A stretch of DNA of 64,000 nucleotides from LVI-A0039 sp033105485 (GTDB lineage: Bacteria > Bacillota_I > Bacilli_A > UBA3375): the NCBI GenBank assembly GCA_033105485.1, contig CP136956.1:310001-374000 (forward strand). The letters run 5' to 3'. Position numbers and translations under genes: made by a program. How positions within the stretch are numbered: the first letter of the stretch is position 1; each line of letters starts with the position of its first letter. Under the pieces are notes generated by a model. The model saw only the letters and a program-made list of their open reading frames with translations, was not told where the DNA came from and did no database searches. This document shows, in pieces, positions 25,229-32,842 of the stretch.

Positions 25229-26760
25229 TTAAAATAGAGGACCAATTAATCTGAAAATTCCATTTAAAATTTTCGTGAAAAAACTGCGTTTTTGTAAGTA
25301 CTTTTCATTGATACAAGTGCTTTGTTCAAGTTCAATTTCGAAGTCTTTACGCATCTTTTGAGCAAGATCACAATCATAGGCATAAACTGCACATTCATAG
25401 TTCCACATTAAGCTTCGATAATCAAAGTTTACACTACCAATCGTACTATATAAATCATCACTAATAATTGTTTTACCGTGAATAAAACCTGGATTATAAG
25501 TATACACTTTAACACCTGCACAAATTAAATCTAAACAGTGTGCCATTGTTACTTCATAGACAAATTTTTTATCCGCAATCCCGGGTAAAATAATACGAAC
25601 ATCGACACCACTTTTAGCAGCTAGCTTTAATGCGGATATCATTTCTTCATCAATAATTAAATATGGTGTTGTTATATATACATAATCAGTACTATTAGAA
25701 ATAATACGCATATAGTTATGTGATGCAATTTCTAAATCATTAGTTGGCTCATCAGTAAACGGAACAACAAGTTTATTAGTTTCAATTTGATTATTGTCTT
25801 CTTCATTTAAATAACGAGTTATGTCAATATCCTCACCTGTTATTAAAATCCATGATTTAAAGAATGCATACGTAAATGAATTTGAAGCTGCACCTTGAAT
25901 TCTAATACCCATGTCTTTCCAGTGTCCATATTTACTTCCAATATTGATATATTCATCCGCTAGATTATTACCACCTGTATAAGCATATTTACCATCAATA
26001 ACTACGATCTTACGATGGCTACGATAATTTATGAAACGGTATAATCTTGTAACTTTCTTATTGAAGGCCATGATATTAATCCCAGCTGCTTTTAAATCTA
26101 CTTCTTCATCTTGACCAAAGCGAAGTAAACTTCCAAGTTTATCGTATATAATATATACTTCAATACCTTCTGCGGCTTTTTGTTTTAAGATTTGACTAAT
26201 ACGATCATATAACTCACCACGAGCCATAATATAAAACTCAATTAGTATGAAATCGTCGGCTGACTCTAATTTTTCAATAATGTCAGTGAAAAACTCTTCA
26301 CCTACTTTAAAGTATTGATTATCACTACTTTTATAAACTGGGAAATGTGATAAGTTATAGATACTATTAATATCTGTTTTTAAGCGCTTATCTTCAATTC
26401 CATTAACTAACTCATAGTTTTGTATTTTACAAACACTTAACTCATGTGATATTTTATTTTCTTCAGCCATCACTCGCTTAATAAAACGCTGATCCCCGTA
26501 TAGTAAATATAATACGATTGCACTTATTGGTAACACTACCAAAAAGATTGTCCACGATAATTTATATATATACTTCTTATTTGAGCCTAAAATTTTTAAA
26601 GCAATTAAAACCCCGATAATTTCAATTACTAAATAGGCTTGCCTTCCTACCTCTTGGAATAAATGTAGAAATAGATAGAAAATAAATAATTGTAAGATTA
26701 ACAGTAACCCGATTACTATTGCTTTTACAACATTAAAATTTGAATGTTATGTTTCTTCAT
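25229..26760 (-). CDS. cls: cardiolipin synthase, frameshifted near its 5' end
   Basis: Membrane phospholipase-D-family enzyme condensing phosphatidylglycerol into cardiolipin. Two HKD motifs are intact: HRKIVVIDGKYAYTGG and HGKTIISDDLYSTIGS. The frame from 26542 begins inside the second membrane helix. Reading upstream in that frame recovers both family-typical N-terminal helices, but no start codon. A strong AAGGAGGAGGC plus ATG at 26760 opens a frame that stops after 11 codons. One extra base between about 26729 and 26744 would join the two into a normal protein of about 510 residues. Either a real mutation or a base missed in an A/T-rich run. Confidence 0.85.
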
Positions 26761-26802
26761 GCCTCCTCCTTATTTGTATATATTATACTAAATATTTTTT
26801 AA

Positions 26803-26835
26803 ATAAAAAAAATACTAAACCAGATGGTTTAGCAC
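26803..26835 (-). terminator. terminator of the glutathione peroxidase gene
   Basis: Perfect 7-bp stem (CTAAACC / GGTTTAG, loop AGAT) followed on the minus strand by a T-rich tract. Confidence 0.8.
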
Positions 26836-26841
26836 TTTGTC

Positions 26842-27315
26842 TTATAGTACGTTATTTAAGAATTTTTCAATTTTAGCCGGTTTATCAGTTGGGCTGAATC
26901 TTTTAATAATTTTTCCATCAACATCAACGATGAACTTAGTGAAGTTCCATTTAATTTTAGAACCAAATAATCCGCCTTTTTGACGCTTAAGTTCAGTAAA
27001 TAATGGTGCTTCATTTGCTCCATTAACATCTACTTTGTCCATGATTTCAAAAGTAACTCCATAGTTTAATCGACAGAATTCATTTGCTTCTTCTGCACTA
27101 TCGAATTCTTGATTTTTAAATTGGTCGCATGGAAATCCTAAAGTTACTAATCCTTTATCTTGGAACTTTTTGTTAATATCTTCTAATCCATCAAACTGTG
27201 GAGTTAACCCACACTTAGATGCAGTATTAATAACTAAGTAGTATTTACCTTTATAGTCACGTAATGACTTTTCTTCCTTTGCTTTGTTTAAAAATTTAAT
27301 GTCTAATGTATTCAT
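26842..27315 (-). CDS. glutathione peroxidase-like thiol peroxidase
   Basis: Cytoplasmic peroxidase of 157 residues with Cys in place of selenocysteine. NTASKCGLTPQ holds the peroxidatic Cys (about 35), LGFPCDQF the possible resolving Cys (about 62), and KWNFTKF the conserved Trp/Asn/Phe of the catalytic tetrad. Bacterial Cys-type members usually use thioredoxin. The start is ATG 27315, six bases after AAGGAG; a GTG at 27321 is less well placed. Single gene with terminator. Confidence 0.92.
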   Translation of the reverse strand: MNTLDIKFLNKAKEEKSLRDYKGKYYLVINTASKCGLTPQFDGLEDINKKFQDKGLVTLGFPCDQFKNQEFDSAEEANEFCRLNYGVTFEIMDKVDVNGANEAPLFTELKRQKGGLFGSKIKWNFTKFIVDVDGKIIKRFSPTDKPAKIEKFLNNVL

Positions 27316-27360
27316 AGTCACTCCTTCTTATATACTTTAACATTAAAAGAGGACCTGGTC

Positions 27361-28053
27361 TTACCTGGCACTTAATAAATTTAGATATTTTTTGTACATA
27401 ATATTGTTATGATTGTGTGTCTTGTTTAATTTAGCTATTAATGTTAACTCATAATAGTATTCAACATCGCTTAGTTCAACATTTAGAATATCAGCAATTT
27501 CTTGTAATTGATACATTTCAATCAGTTCAAAACTAGATAAATACATATTTAAGATATCAAATAATAATGCCCCAGTTACTGGACGTGGATCTAATAGAAT
27601 CATTTTACTATCAAAAACAATTGTATGATCGAAATCCATATTTCCATGCAACTGATATAGTGCCTCTTTTTGAGGTCTTTTTAGACTTAGAGTATTAATT
27701 CCTAAGTTTAGGCAAGAAGTCTTATATTTCTCTTCTAATGCGTCATAATACTCACCATCTGATATAGAGACAAGTTTTGGACGATAACTTTTAATAAAGT
27801 CTGTAATATGTACTTTTTTTAAGTAGTCACTACTTGGAACTAGATAATCATAACAAATACATTCATCATAACCAAAGATAGTTGCCGGTGCAAAATTTTG
27901 ATTCGACATATACCAGTTAAAGATAAGCTTAGCATTTGCACTAAACATTACAACTAACTTATTATTCACTAAATATACAGTTCTAAACTGATTTGACTTA
28001 AGAACCTTATAATCTTCTACTTCACAAATATTCGTCTTTATATAATCAATCAT
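27361..28053 (-). CDS. APH/choline-kinase-fold protein with altered catalytic loop
   Basis: Protein of 230 residues. The C-terminal half resembles aminoglycoside/choline phosphotransferases: a Brenner-like loop LHGNMDFDHTIVF (about 134-146) followed by ILLDPRPVTGALLFDIL (about 151-167), the equivalent of the metal-binding Asp strand. In active APH enzymes the loop reads HGD followed by Asn five residues later; here it reads HGN and the second position is His. It may be a pseudokinase or use a shifted Asp. No antibiotic resistance role should be inferred. It is the last chromosomal-looking gene before the conjugative element. Confidence 0.55.
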   Translation of the reverse strand: MIDYIKTNICEVEDYKVLKSNQFRTVYLVNNKLVVMFSANAKLIFNWYMSNQNFAPATIFGYDECICYDYLVPSSDYLKKVHITDFIKSYRPKLVSISDGEYYDALEEKYKTSCLNLGINTLSLKRPQKEALYQLHGNMDFDHTIVFDSKMILLDPRPVTGALLFDILNMYLSSFELIEMYQLQEIADILNVELSDVEYYYELTLIAKLNKTHNHNNIMYKKYLNLLSAR

Positions 28054-28120
28054 TATCTCTCCTAAACATCCTGTATTAAATTATATCAAATACAATCAAC
28101 TAGTTTTGTAATAAGTTTTA

Positions 28121-28160
28121 AAAAAAAAAGCTTAGTTAAATTGATCTTAACTAAACTTTT
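28121..28160 (-). terminator. terminator at the element boundary
   Basis: Stem of 11 bp with one mismatch (AGCTTAGTTAA / TTAACTAAACT) followed by T9 on the minus strand. It ends either the integrase transcript or the short RNA proposed just upstream. Confidence 0.8.
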
Positions 28161-28262
28161 TAAAATTGGAGCCAATCGGTCTTCATAACAAGCAACCCGA
28201 GGCATATAGTATATTTATTTTTAATCTTAGAAACAGCACTTAACAGTGCCATTTTCTTACAT
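28130..28262 (-). ncRNA. candidate small structured RNA at the element boundary
   Basis: A minus-strand TATAAT (28265-28270) is followed by about 130 bases without an ORF. These contain a perfect hairpin (GCACT / AGTGC, 28236-28249), a second stem (GCC and CGG pairing with CCG and GGC around a 17-base loop, about 28170-28205) and then the strong terminator ending near 28125. This is the layout of a short independent RNA, but the -35 is weak and it could instead be the integrase 3' UTR or contain the attachment site. I could not match it to a known RNA family. Confidence 0.4.
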
Positions 28263-28296
28263 ATATTATACCATTTTGCCAGTTTCAGATGTCTAT

Positions 28297-29526
28297 TTAT
28301 TCAAATTTTATTGTAGTCTTAGAGTTCGATTTATCAATTTTCACCATTTTGAAATTTTGGGTCAATCTTTCATAATATTTTCTCTTTTCTTCAATTTGTT
28401 CTAAAAAATTATTTTTCGACATCTTGTTACGAGTGTATAGTTTCGCTATATTTGTAACTTCTTCATCAAAGCCCGAAAACTCATTGTACTCAATTTCGGA
28501 TATATGTTTCTTAAGTGCCATATCTATATCATTTTGATTTACATATTTCTTCTTTCCTTTTTCTTCAACGAAGTAGTACCAATACTCTCGTCCTGATTGT
28601 TTCTTCTTTTTATCATGCTTAGCAAGTTTGCCATTGATGTATACCATGTTTCTATATTTATATACATGCTTACCATACTTTCTTACTTTACTTCTGTTTT
28701 CCAGCAGTTCAATCATCTCATCAGTAATTATAGGTTTAAGCTCAGTTTCTGGTTTAATCTCACTGTTAATAAAGTGATCAATTTCAATTTCATCTTCTTG
28801 TTCCATGTATTTACATAATACAACACGTTTTCCTGACCCTGAGTTAACACGACCTCTATACAGTTCTCTAGTGATAAATCTATAAACCATCCCTTGCGAT
28901 ATTTCTTTTCCAGTCTCCTCTTTTATACGTTGCACGACTTCATGTGCAGTAAAATTATACGCCACATAATATTCAAATACTTTTTCTATAACTTCAATTT
29001 CTGAGTTAATTGCAATTAAATAATGACTCTTATTTTTCCTGAACCCATACGGAACAATATTTCCATGAGGATACTCTCCTTGCCTAGCTTTTTGCACTAA
29101 GCCACCTACTGATCGTTCACCAATTTGCTCACTTTCTAATTGGGCCAAGATTCCTCCAAGATTAAAGGCAAATCTTCCGATAGCTGTTTCTAAATTAAAA
29201 TCTTCAGTTATGCTAATAAAGTTAGTACCGTTAGAAACACATGTAAGCATAATATGTTCGTTATCTGCATGATTACGTCCCAATCTATCTACGTTCTTTA
29301 TAATAAACATATCAACTTCTTTTTCTTTAACCTCTTTCAACACTCGTTGAATTCCAGCTCGATCTAAGGTTTTCCCACTTAAACCATCATCATTAATAAT
29401 TTCAACATTCTCTATACCATTGTCAACACAATATTGATTAATAGTTTCAATTTGCTCAGGTATCGAATACCCTGTGACATATTGTTCATCTGTACTCACT
29501 CGTACATAACCAATTACTCGTTTCAT
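28297..29526 (-). CDS. large serine recombinase (element integrase)
   Basis: Site-specific recombinase of 409 residues. The N-terminal resolvase domain has YVRVSTDEQ with the nucleophilic Ser near residue 11, GLSGKTLDRAGIQ near 50 and KNVDRLGRN near 78-86. A recombinase domain follows from about residue 165 (GEYPHGNIVPYGF), then a charged C-terminal segment with coiled-coil propensity. It is shorter than most phage-type large serine integrases (450-550). It should catalyse excision and integration of the element that begins here. AGGAG ribosome binding site; own promoter with a hairpin in the leader. Confidence 0.92.
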   Translation of the reverse strand: MKRVIGYVRVSTDEQYVTGYSIPEQIETINQYCVDNGIENVEIINDDGLSGKTLDRAGIQRVLKEVKEKEVDMFIIKNVDRLGRNHADNEHIMLTCVSNGTNFISITEDFNLETAIGRFAFNLGGILAQLESEQIGERSVGGLVQKARQGEYPHGNIVPYGFRKNKSHYLIAINSEIEVIEKVFEYYVAYNFTAHEVVQRIKEETGKEISQGMVYRFITRELYRGRVNSGSGKRVVLCKYMEQEDEIEIDHFINSEIKPETELKPIITDEMIELLENRSKVRKYGKHVYKYRNMVYINGKLAKHDKKKKQSGREYWYYFVEEKGKKKYVNQNDIDMALKKHISEIEYNEFSGFDEEVTNIAKLYTRNKMSKNNFLEQIEEKRKYYERLTQNFKMVKIDKSNSKTTIKFE

Positions 29527-29550
29527 AATATCATCTCCTAACTAATAATC

Positions 29551-29597
29551 GGTGCTCATCGCACCACTATATATTATAAAATAATTTTTGAAATAGT
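29551..29597 (-). promoter_or_regulatory. integrase promoter and leader inverted repeat
   Basis: TTTACT (29597-29592), 16 bases, TATAAT (29578-29573) forms a minus-strand promoter. A perfect inverted repeat GGTGC-TCATC-GCACC (29551-29565) follows in the leader and may be an operator or an RNA hairpin limiting integrase synthesis. Confidence 0.55.
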
Positions 29598-29601
29598 AAA
29601 T

Positions 29602-29631
29602 TTGACAACAAAGTTACAATCATGTTATACT
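29602..29631 (+). promoter_or_regulatory. promoter of the putative antitoxin RNA
   Basis: Consensus TTGACA (29602-29607), 18 bases, TATACT (29626-29631), directed rightward into a terminator only about 20 bases after the predicted start. It drives no ORF, as expected for a short antisense RNA. Confidence 0.7.
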
Positions 29632-29636
29632 TATTG

Positions 29637-29651
29637 TGTAAAGTTTAGAAG
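29637..29651 (+). repeat. 15-bp direct repeat, copy 1
   Basis: TGTAAAGTTTAGAAG, identical to 29700-29714, lying on the other side of the shared terminator. Confidence 0.9.
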
Positions 29652-29685
29652 AAAAAAGAGACCTGTTAGAGCAGGCCTCTTTTTA
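29652..29685. terminator. shared bidirectional terminator of the toxin locus
   Basis: Stem GAG-A-CCTG / CAGG-C-CTC with loop TTAGAG, preceded by A6 and followed by T5, functional in both directions between convergent transcripts. Confidence 0.88.
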
Positions 29686-29699
29686 TTATTCTGAAGTGA

Positions 29700-29714
29700 T
29701 GTAAAGTTTAGAAG
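29700..29714 (+). repeat. 15-bp direct repeat, copy 2
   Basis: Second exact copy of TGTAAAGTTTAGAAG. In the minus-strand mRNA it appears as its complement, able to pair with the short RNA and also, over eight bases, with TGTAAAGT in the leader of the same mRNA (about 29844-29852). Confidence 0.9.
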
Positions 29715-29721
29715 TTATTTA

Positions 29722-29790
29722 CTATCGTTTAAGATAGTCAAGAATTAATATTAAAGTAATTAATTCAAGAACAGTTATTAACTGTTGCAT
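29722..29790 (-). CDS. 22-residue hydrophobic peptide, putative type I toxin
   Basis: ATG 29790 is preceded by a strong AAAGGAGACA. The peptide has 22 residues: a short polar start (MQQLIT), a membrane-spanning run rich in Leu and Ile, and a charged end (DYLKR). Size, hydrophobicity, promoter, coupled leader, convergent RNA and shared terminator together match type I toxins acting on the membrane. I find no direct sequence match to Fst, TxpA or Ldr. In an ICE such a locus would stabilise the element after segregation. Confidence 0.6.
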   Translation of the reverse strand: MQQLITVLELITLILILDYLKR

Positions 29791-29798
29791 TGTCTCCT

Positions 29799-29846
29799 TT
29801 ACATATATACACCAACTCCATGAGTTAATTTAAATTGTAAATTCAC
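29799..29846 (-). CDS. 15-codon leader ORF coupled to the peptide gene
   Basis: GTG 29846 has AAAGGTGG upstream, and its TAA stop is embedded in the ribosome binding site of the 22-residue peptide (TAAAGGAG). Translating this leader would open or occupy that site, as mok does for hok. The encoded peptide (MNLQFKLTHGVGVYM) has no obvious function. Confidence 0.45.
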   Translation of the reverse strand: MNLQFKLTHGVGVYM

Positions 29847-29887
29847 TTTACACCACCTTTTAGTTTATCGTCTTTTCGGACATTGAT

Positions 29888-29893
29888 ATTATA
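29888..29893 (-). promoter_or_regulatory. promoter of the putative toxin mRNA
   Basis: Extended -10 element TATGCTATAAT on the minus strand, giving a leader of about 90 bases that contains two small hairpins (GTAAA / TTTAC and AACTC / GAGTT). Confidence 0.6.
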
Positions 29894-29954
29894 GCATATA
29901 TAAAATGAAAAATGAGCCATTGTAGGTTCATTTTTTCTAACTTATGTGAGCAAC

Positions 29955-30371
29955 TTATAAACTTTCATCTTCAAAATCTCTCATTACCCATAATTCAGAT
30001 TGCACTCCATTAACTTTAAGATAATCATTATATGCAGCAATAACTAACTTGTGTACTCTAAAGTTATATTCTTCTAAGTCTTCAACAGTTAACATTTCCC
30101 ATTCATAACTATCCTGTATAACATTAAATCTATCCAATAAGTCATGTGGTCCTGCTAAATAACTATCATATGCACATTGTAAAAATAGCAATACCTTAAC
30201 AAATCTTTTGTTAACATTCTCAACTGATTCTTGCATATGTATAAGTTCTATTTTTTCCTCACACATAACCTCAAATCCACACATGTTATTCATCGCTTCA
30301 CGCAACTTTTTATTATACGCATCATAATCAGCTACCGTTAACTCTTTTTGTATCCTATTATCATTATTCAT
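29955..30371 (-). CDS. hypothetical protein
   Basis: Acidic, helical, soluble protein of 138 residues. ATG 30371 is chosen for its GAGGAAG ribosome binding site; an upstream start would add seven residues. The N-terminal third (LTVADYDAYNKKLREAM) looks like a helical bundle start. No domain recognised. It lies between the toxin locus and the hairpin region inside the element. Confidence 0.55.
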   Translation of the reverse strand: MNNDNRIQKELTVADYDAYNKKLREAMNNMCGFEVMCEEKIELIHMQESVENVNKRFVKVLLFLQCAYDSYLAGPHDLLDRFNVIQDSYEWEMLTVEDLEEYNFRVHKLVIAAYNDYLKVNGVQSELWVMRDFEDESL

Positions 30372-30509
30372 TTTCTTCCTCTCACACTGCAATTGCTCTT
30401 AACAATTCATGATCATTCAACTCCTGAGCTACCATAATTAGCGCTCCAAATAAATTATAGCAAAACTCTATAAATCATAAGAACAAAATTAGTTACAAAC
30501 CTTCTCCCC

Positions 30510-30622
30510 TAATCGCCTTTAGGCGAAAAACAAATCTTTGATTTGAAAAATCGAAACGGAGTTTCGTTCGCACGAATAGTGCGGGCAAAATATTTGGCCA
30601 CGGAGAGGACAGATATTTTGCC
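30510..30622. other. cluster of perfect hairpins, candidate transfer or replication origin
   Basis: This gene-poor stretch is richer in G and C than its surroundings and packs five inverted repeats. They are TCGCC-TTTA-GGCGA (30513-30526), CAAATC-TTT-GATTTG (30531-30545), CGAAAC-GGA-GTTTCG (30552-30566), CGCAC-GAATA-GTGCG (30569-30583), and GGCAAAATAT (30584-30593) paired with ATATTTTGCC (30613-30622). Such crowding is typical of oriT or single-strand origins. A 47-codon frame (30519-30662) crosses it but is probably incidental. Confidence 0.5.
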
Positions 30623-30623
30623 G

Positions 30624-30706
30624 ACAAGTTTTTGCGCACCGCACGTCAAAATACAAGAACATATTCCTAATCCTATGGAGAATCATTATGAGCTTTCAAC
30701 TTCCTT
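30624..30706. repeat. diverged copy of the array unit
   Basis: About 80 bases align with 31340-31421: TTTTGCC, a variable stretch, then GTCAAAATACAAGA, CATATTCCTAATCCT and a degenerate TCATTATGA palindrome. It shows the tandem array arose from an older single module. Confidence 0.75.
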
Positions 30707-30835
30707 CAGTACACTCACACTATATAGCTTATAAAACATAGATCACTAAGCTAAATACTAGATTTACTCTAACATATTTTTTTACCGCTCTATACTCTCT
30801 CCTGTTGGTGATTTGAATTTGTAGTGATTAGAAAA

Positions 30836-31180
30836 TTAAATATCATACTCTTGGCCATCAATTACAACTTTTCTTGTTCTAATAAAATTTAAAAGCTCAT
30901 ATGATTGCTTCACTGTAATAACAGGTGCAAATAATATAGAAAGAAGTAGTCTTATAAGTGATATTCCAAATATTAAGCCTAGAAACATAAATGCAAAAGA
31001 AAGCAACATAGTAACTCCACTTTCATAACCTAGAATTAATTCACTCAATAGAAGTAATGCTATCGAAATTACCAATCGAACTAAATGCTGTAAAGTTGTT
31101 CCAACTTGTCCAAACAGACTAAACTTCCCCATAAAACTTTTAGTTTTGTTTCTATCATAAAAAATTTTGCTATTACTCAT
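30836..31180 (-). CDS. hypothetical small membrane protein
   Basis: Protein of 114 residues with two long hydrophobic segments (about 33-50 and 57-90) between a basic N-terminus (KIFYDRNKTKSFMGK) and a short basic C-terminal domain. Good GAGGAGAG ribosome binding site. Small two-helix proteins are frequent in conjugative elements, but no specific family is recognised. Confidence 0.55.
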   Translation of the reverse strand: MSNSKIFYDRNKTKSFMGKFSLFGQVGTTLQHLVRLVISIALLLLSELILGYESGVTMLLSFAFMFLGLIFGISLIRLLLSILFAPVITVKQSYELLNFIRTRKVVIDGQEYDI

Positions 31181-31359
31181 TATTTTCTCTCCTCAAAATA
31201 TAGGAACGAAATCCTATTATACTAAATCTATTTTCTAAATAATATTTTAACACCAATTTGCAAGACTATCACATTTTCCTTAAATTACTAGATTATACAC
31301 TAAATCTAGATTTCCAAGTTATAATGAGTAGGCGAATATTTTGCCAACTTTTAATTCAC

Positions 31360-32429
31360 TGGGTTCAGTCAAAATACAAGAGCATATTCCTAATCCTGAT
31401 GAAGGGTCATTATGACCCCTCAATTTTATTTACCTGGGTTCAGTCAAAATACAAGAGCATATTCCTAATCCTGATGAAGGGTCATTATGACCCCTCAATT
31501 TTATTTACCTGGGTTCAGTCAAAATACAAGAGCATATTCCTAATCCTGATGAAGGGTCATTATGACCCCTCAATTTTATTTACCTGGGTTCAGTCAAAAT
31601 ACAAGAGCATATTCCTAATCCTGATGAAGGGTCATTATGACCCCTCAATTTTATTTACCTGGGTTCAGTCAAAATACAAGAGCATATTCCTAATCCTGAT
31701 GAAGGGTCATTATGACCCCTCAATTTTATTTACCTGGGTTCAGTCAAAATACAAGAGCATATTCCTAATCCTGATGAAGGGTCATTATGACCCCTCAATT
31801 TTATTTACCTGGGTTCAGTCAAAATACAAGAGCATATTCCTAATCCTGATGAAGGGTCATTATGACCCCTCAATTTTATTTACCTGGGTTCAGTCAAAAT
31901 ACAAGAGCATATTCCTAATCCTGATGAAGGGTCATTATGACCCCTCAATTTTATTTACCTGGGTTCAGTCAAAATACAAGAGCATATTCCTAATCCTGAT
32001 GAAGGGTCATTATGACCCCTCAATTTTATTTACCTGGGTTCAGTCAAAATACAAGAGCATATTCCTAATCCTGATGAAGGGTCATTATGACCCCTCAATT
32101 TTATTTACCTGGGTTCAGTCAAAATACAAGAGCATATTCCTAATCCTGATGAAGGGTCATTATGACCCCTCAATTTTATTTACCTGGGTTCAGTCAAAAT
32201 ACAAGAGCATATTCCTAATCCTGATGAAGGGTCATTATGACCCCTCAATTTTATTTACCTGGGTTCAGTCAAAATACAAGAGCATATTCCTAATCCTGAT
32301 GAAGGGTCATTATGACCCCTCAATTTTATTTACCTGGGTTCAGTCAAAATACAAGAGCATATTCCTAATCCTGATGAAGGGTCATTATGACCCCTCAATT
32401 TTATTTACCTGGGTTCAGTCAAAATACAA
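31360..32429. repeat. 14-copy perfect 75-bp tandem array with palindromic core
   Basis: Fourteen identical 75-bp units (31360-32409) plus 20 bases of a fifteenth. Each unit contains AAGGGTCATTATGACCC (first core 31401-31421), the palindrome found in the leaders of many genes of this element. Read on the minus strand, each unit has the palindrome, then AGGATTAGGA, then ATG (31385 in the first unit) 16 bases from the palindrome edge, and a six-codon frame ending in TGA. It therefore looks like a gene leader amplified in tandem. Because 75 is a multiple of three, a 400-codon plus-strand frame runs through it, but that frame has no ribosome binding site. Confidence 0.95.
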
Positions 32430-32438
32430 CAGGATAAG

Positions 32439-32508
32439 AGGTTGCACACGTTCCGTGTGAAATGGGAGATGTTTGCTGTGCAAACATTAGTCTTTTACTA
32501 GTAAAAAC
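32439..32508. other. three consecutive perfect palindromes after the array
   Basis: CACACG-TTC-CGTGTG (32445-32459), ATGTTTGC-TGT-GCAAACAT (32469-32487) and TTTTACT-AGTAAAA (32493-32506) follow directly on the last partial unit. No gene is present. This may be part of a transfer or replication origin. Confidence 0.55.
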
Positions 32509-32595
32509 AGCCCTAACATTAAACACATGTTTATAGTTCGTTCTAAATTACTTACGCACTTAACCTTCAAATAACTAAACACATTTCTAGAGAAA

Positions 32596-32780
32596 TATTT
32601 CTCTAGAAATATATTAGTGCAAACCCTTTATCTATCGTGTATTCCTTATATTTCTCTAGAAATATATTCCCGTATCCCCTTTAGTGAGTATTTCTCTAGA
32701 AATATATTAGTATTTCTGTAGAAATATATTTAGCGCAAGTCCTTTATCCATCGCATATTTTCTATATTTCTACAGAAATA
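32596..32780. repeat. five palindromic iterons TATTTCTCTAGAAATA
   Basis: Copies begin at 32596, 32649, 32689, 32711 (CTG variant) and 32765 (TAC variant). The first is part of a perfect 26-base palindrome (32584-32609). The flanks are also duplicated: TTAGTGCAAACCCTTTATC near 32614 and TTAGCGCAAGTCCTTTATC near 32729. Iterons of this kind bind replication, partition or regulatory proteins. Confidence 0.8.
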
Positions 32781-32797
32781 AACTATCTTAAAACAAT

Positions 32798-32838
32798 AAA
32801 AAATATTGCTAGAGAAATACTAAATATTTCTCCAGCAA
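32798..32838 (-). terminator. terminator of the 679-residue protein gene
   Basis: Stem of about 17 bp with one mismatch (ATATTGCTAGAGAAATA / TATTTCTCCAGCAATAT) followed by T6 on the minus strand. Its arms share the TTTCTCTAG core of the neighbouring iterons. Confidence 0.8.
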
Positions 32839-32842
32839 TATA

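Larger units (their letters stand above)
29637..29690 (+). ncRNA. putative antitoxin RNA, RNAII-like
   Basis: Predicted transcript of about 50 nt starting near 29637 and ending in the bidirectional terminator. Its 5' end is the first copy of a 15-bp direct repeat whose second copy lies in the 3' UTR of the convergent peptide mRNA. The two RNAs are therefore complementary both at the repeat and at the terminator stem, as in the Fst (par) type I systems. Confidence 0.55.

Noticed and set aside
27361..28053. Aminoglycoside resistance gene
   Set aside because: Only the fold is suggested, the catalytic Asp is replaced, and nothing links it to resistance.
30519..30662. A 47-codon minus-strand frame starting like the array mini-ORF (MFLYFD)
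   Set aside because: It has a ribosome-binding-like sequence, but its sequence is dictated by the hairpins it crosses and is rich in Cys and Arg without pattern. Treated as incidental to the structured DNA.
31360..32429. CRISPR array
   Set aside because: The units are identical throughout their 75 bases, with no variable spacers and no cas genes nearby.
31258..32460. A 400-codon plus-strand frame of 25-residue repeats
   Set aside because: It exists because the 75-bp unit has no stop in this frame. It begins at a TTG without ribosome binding site, opposes all neighbouring genes, and its unit is explained by the palindrome array.
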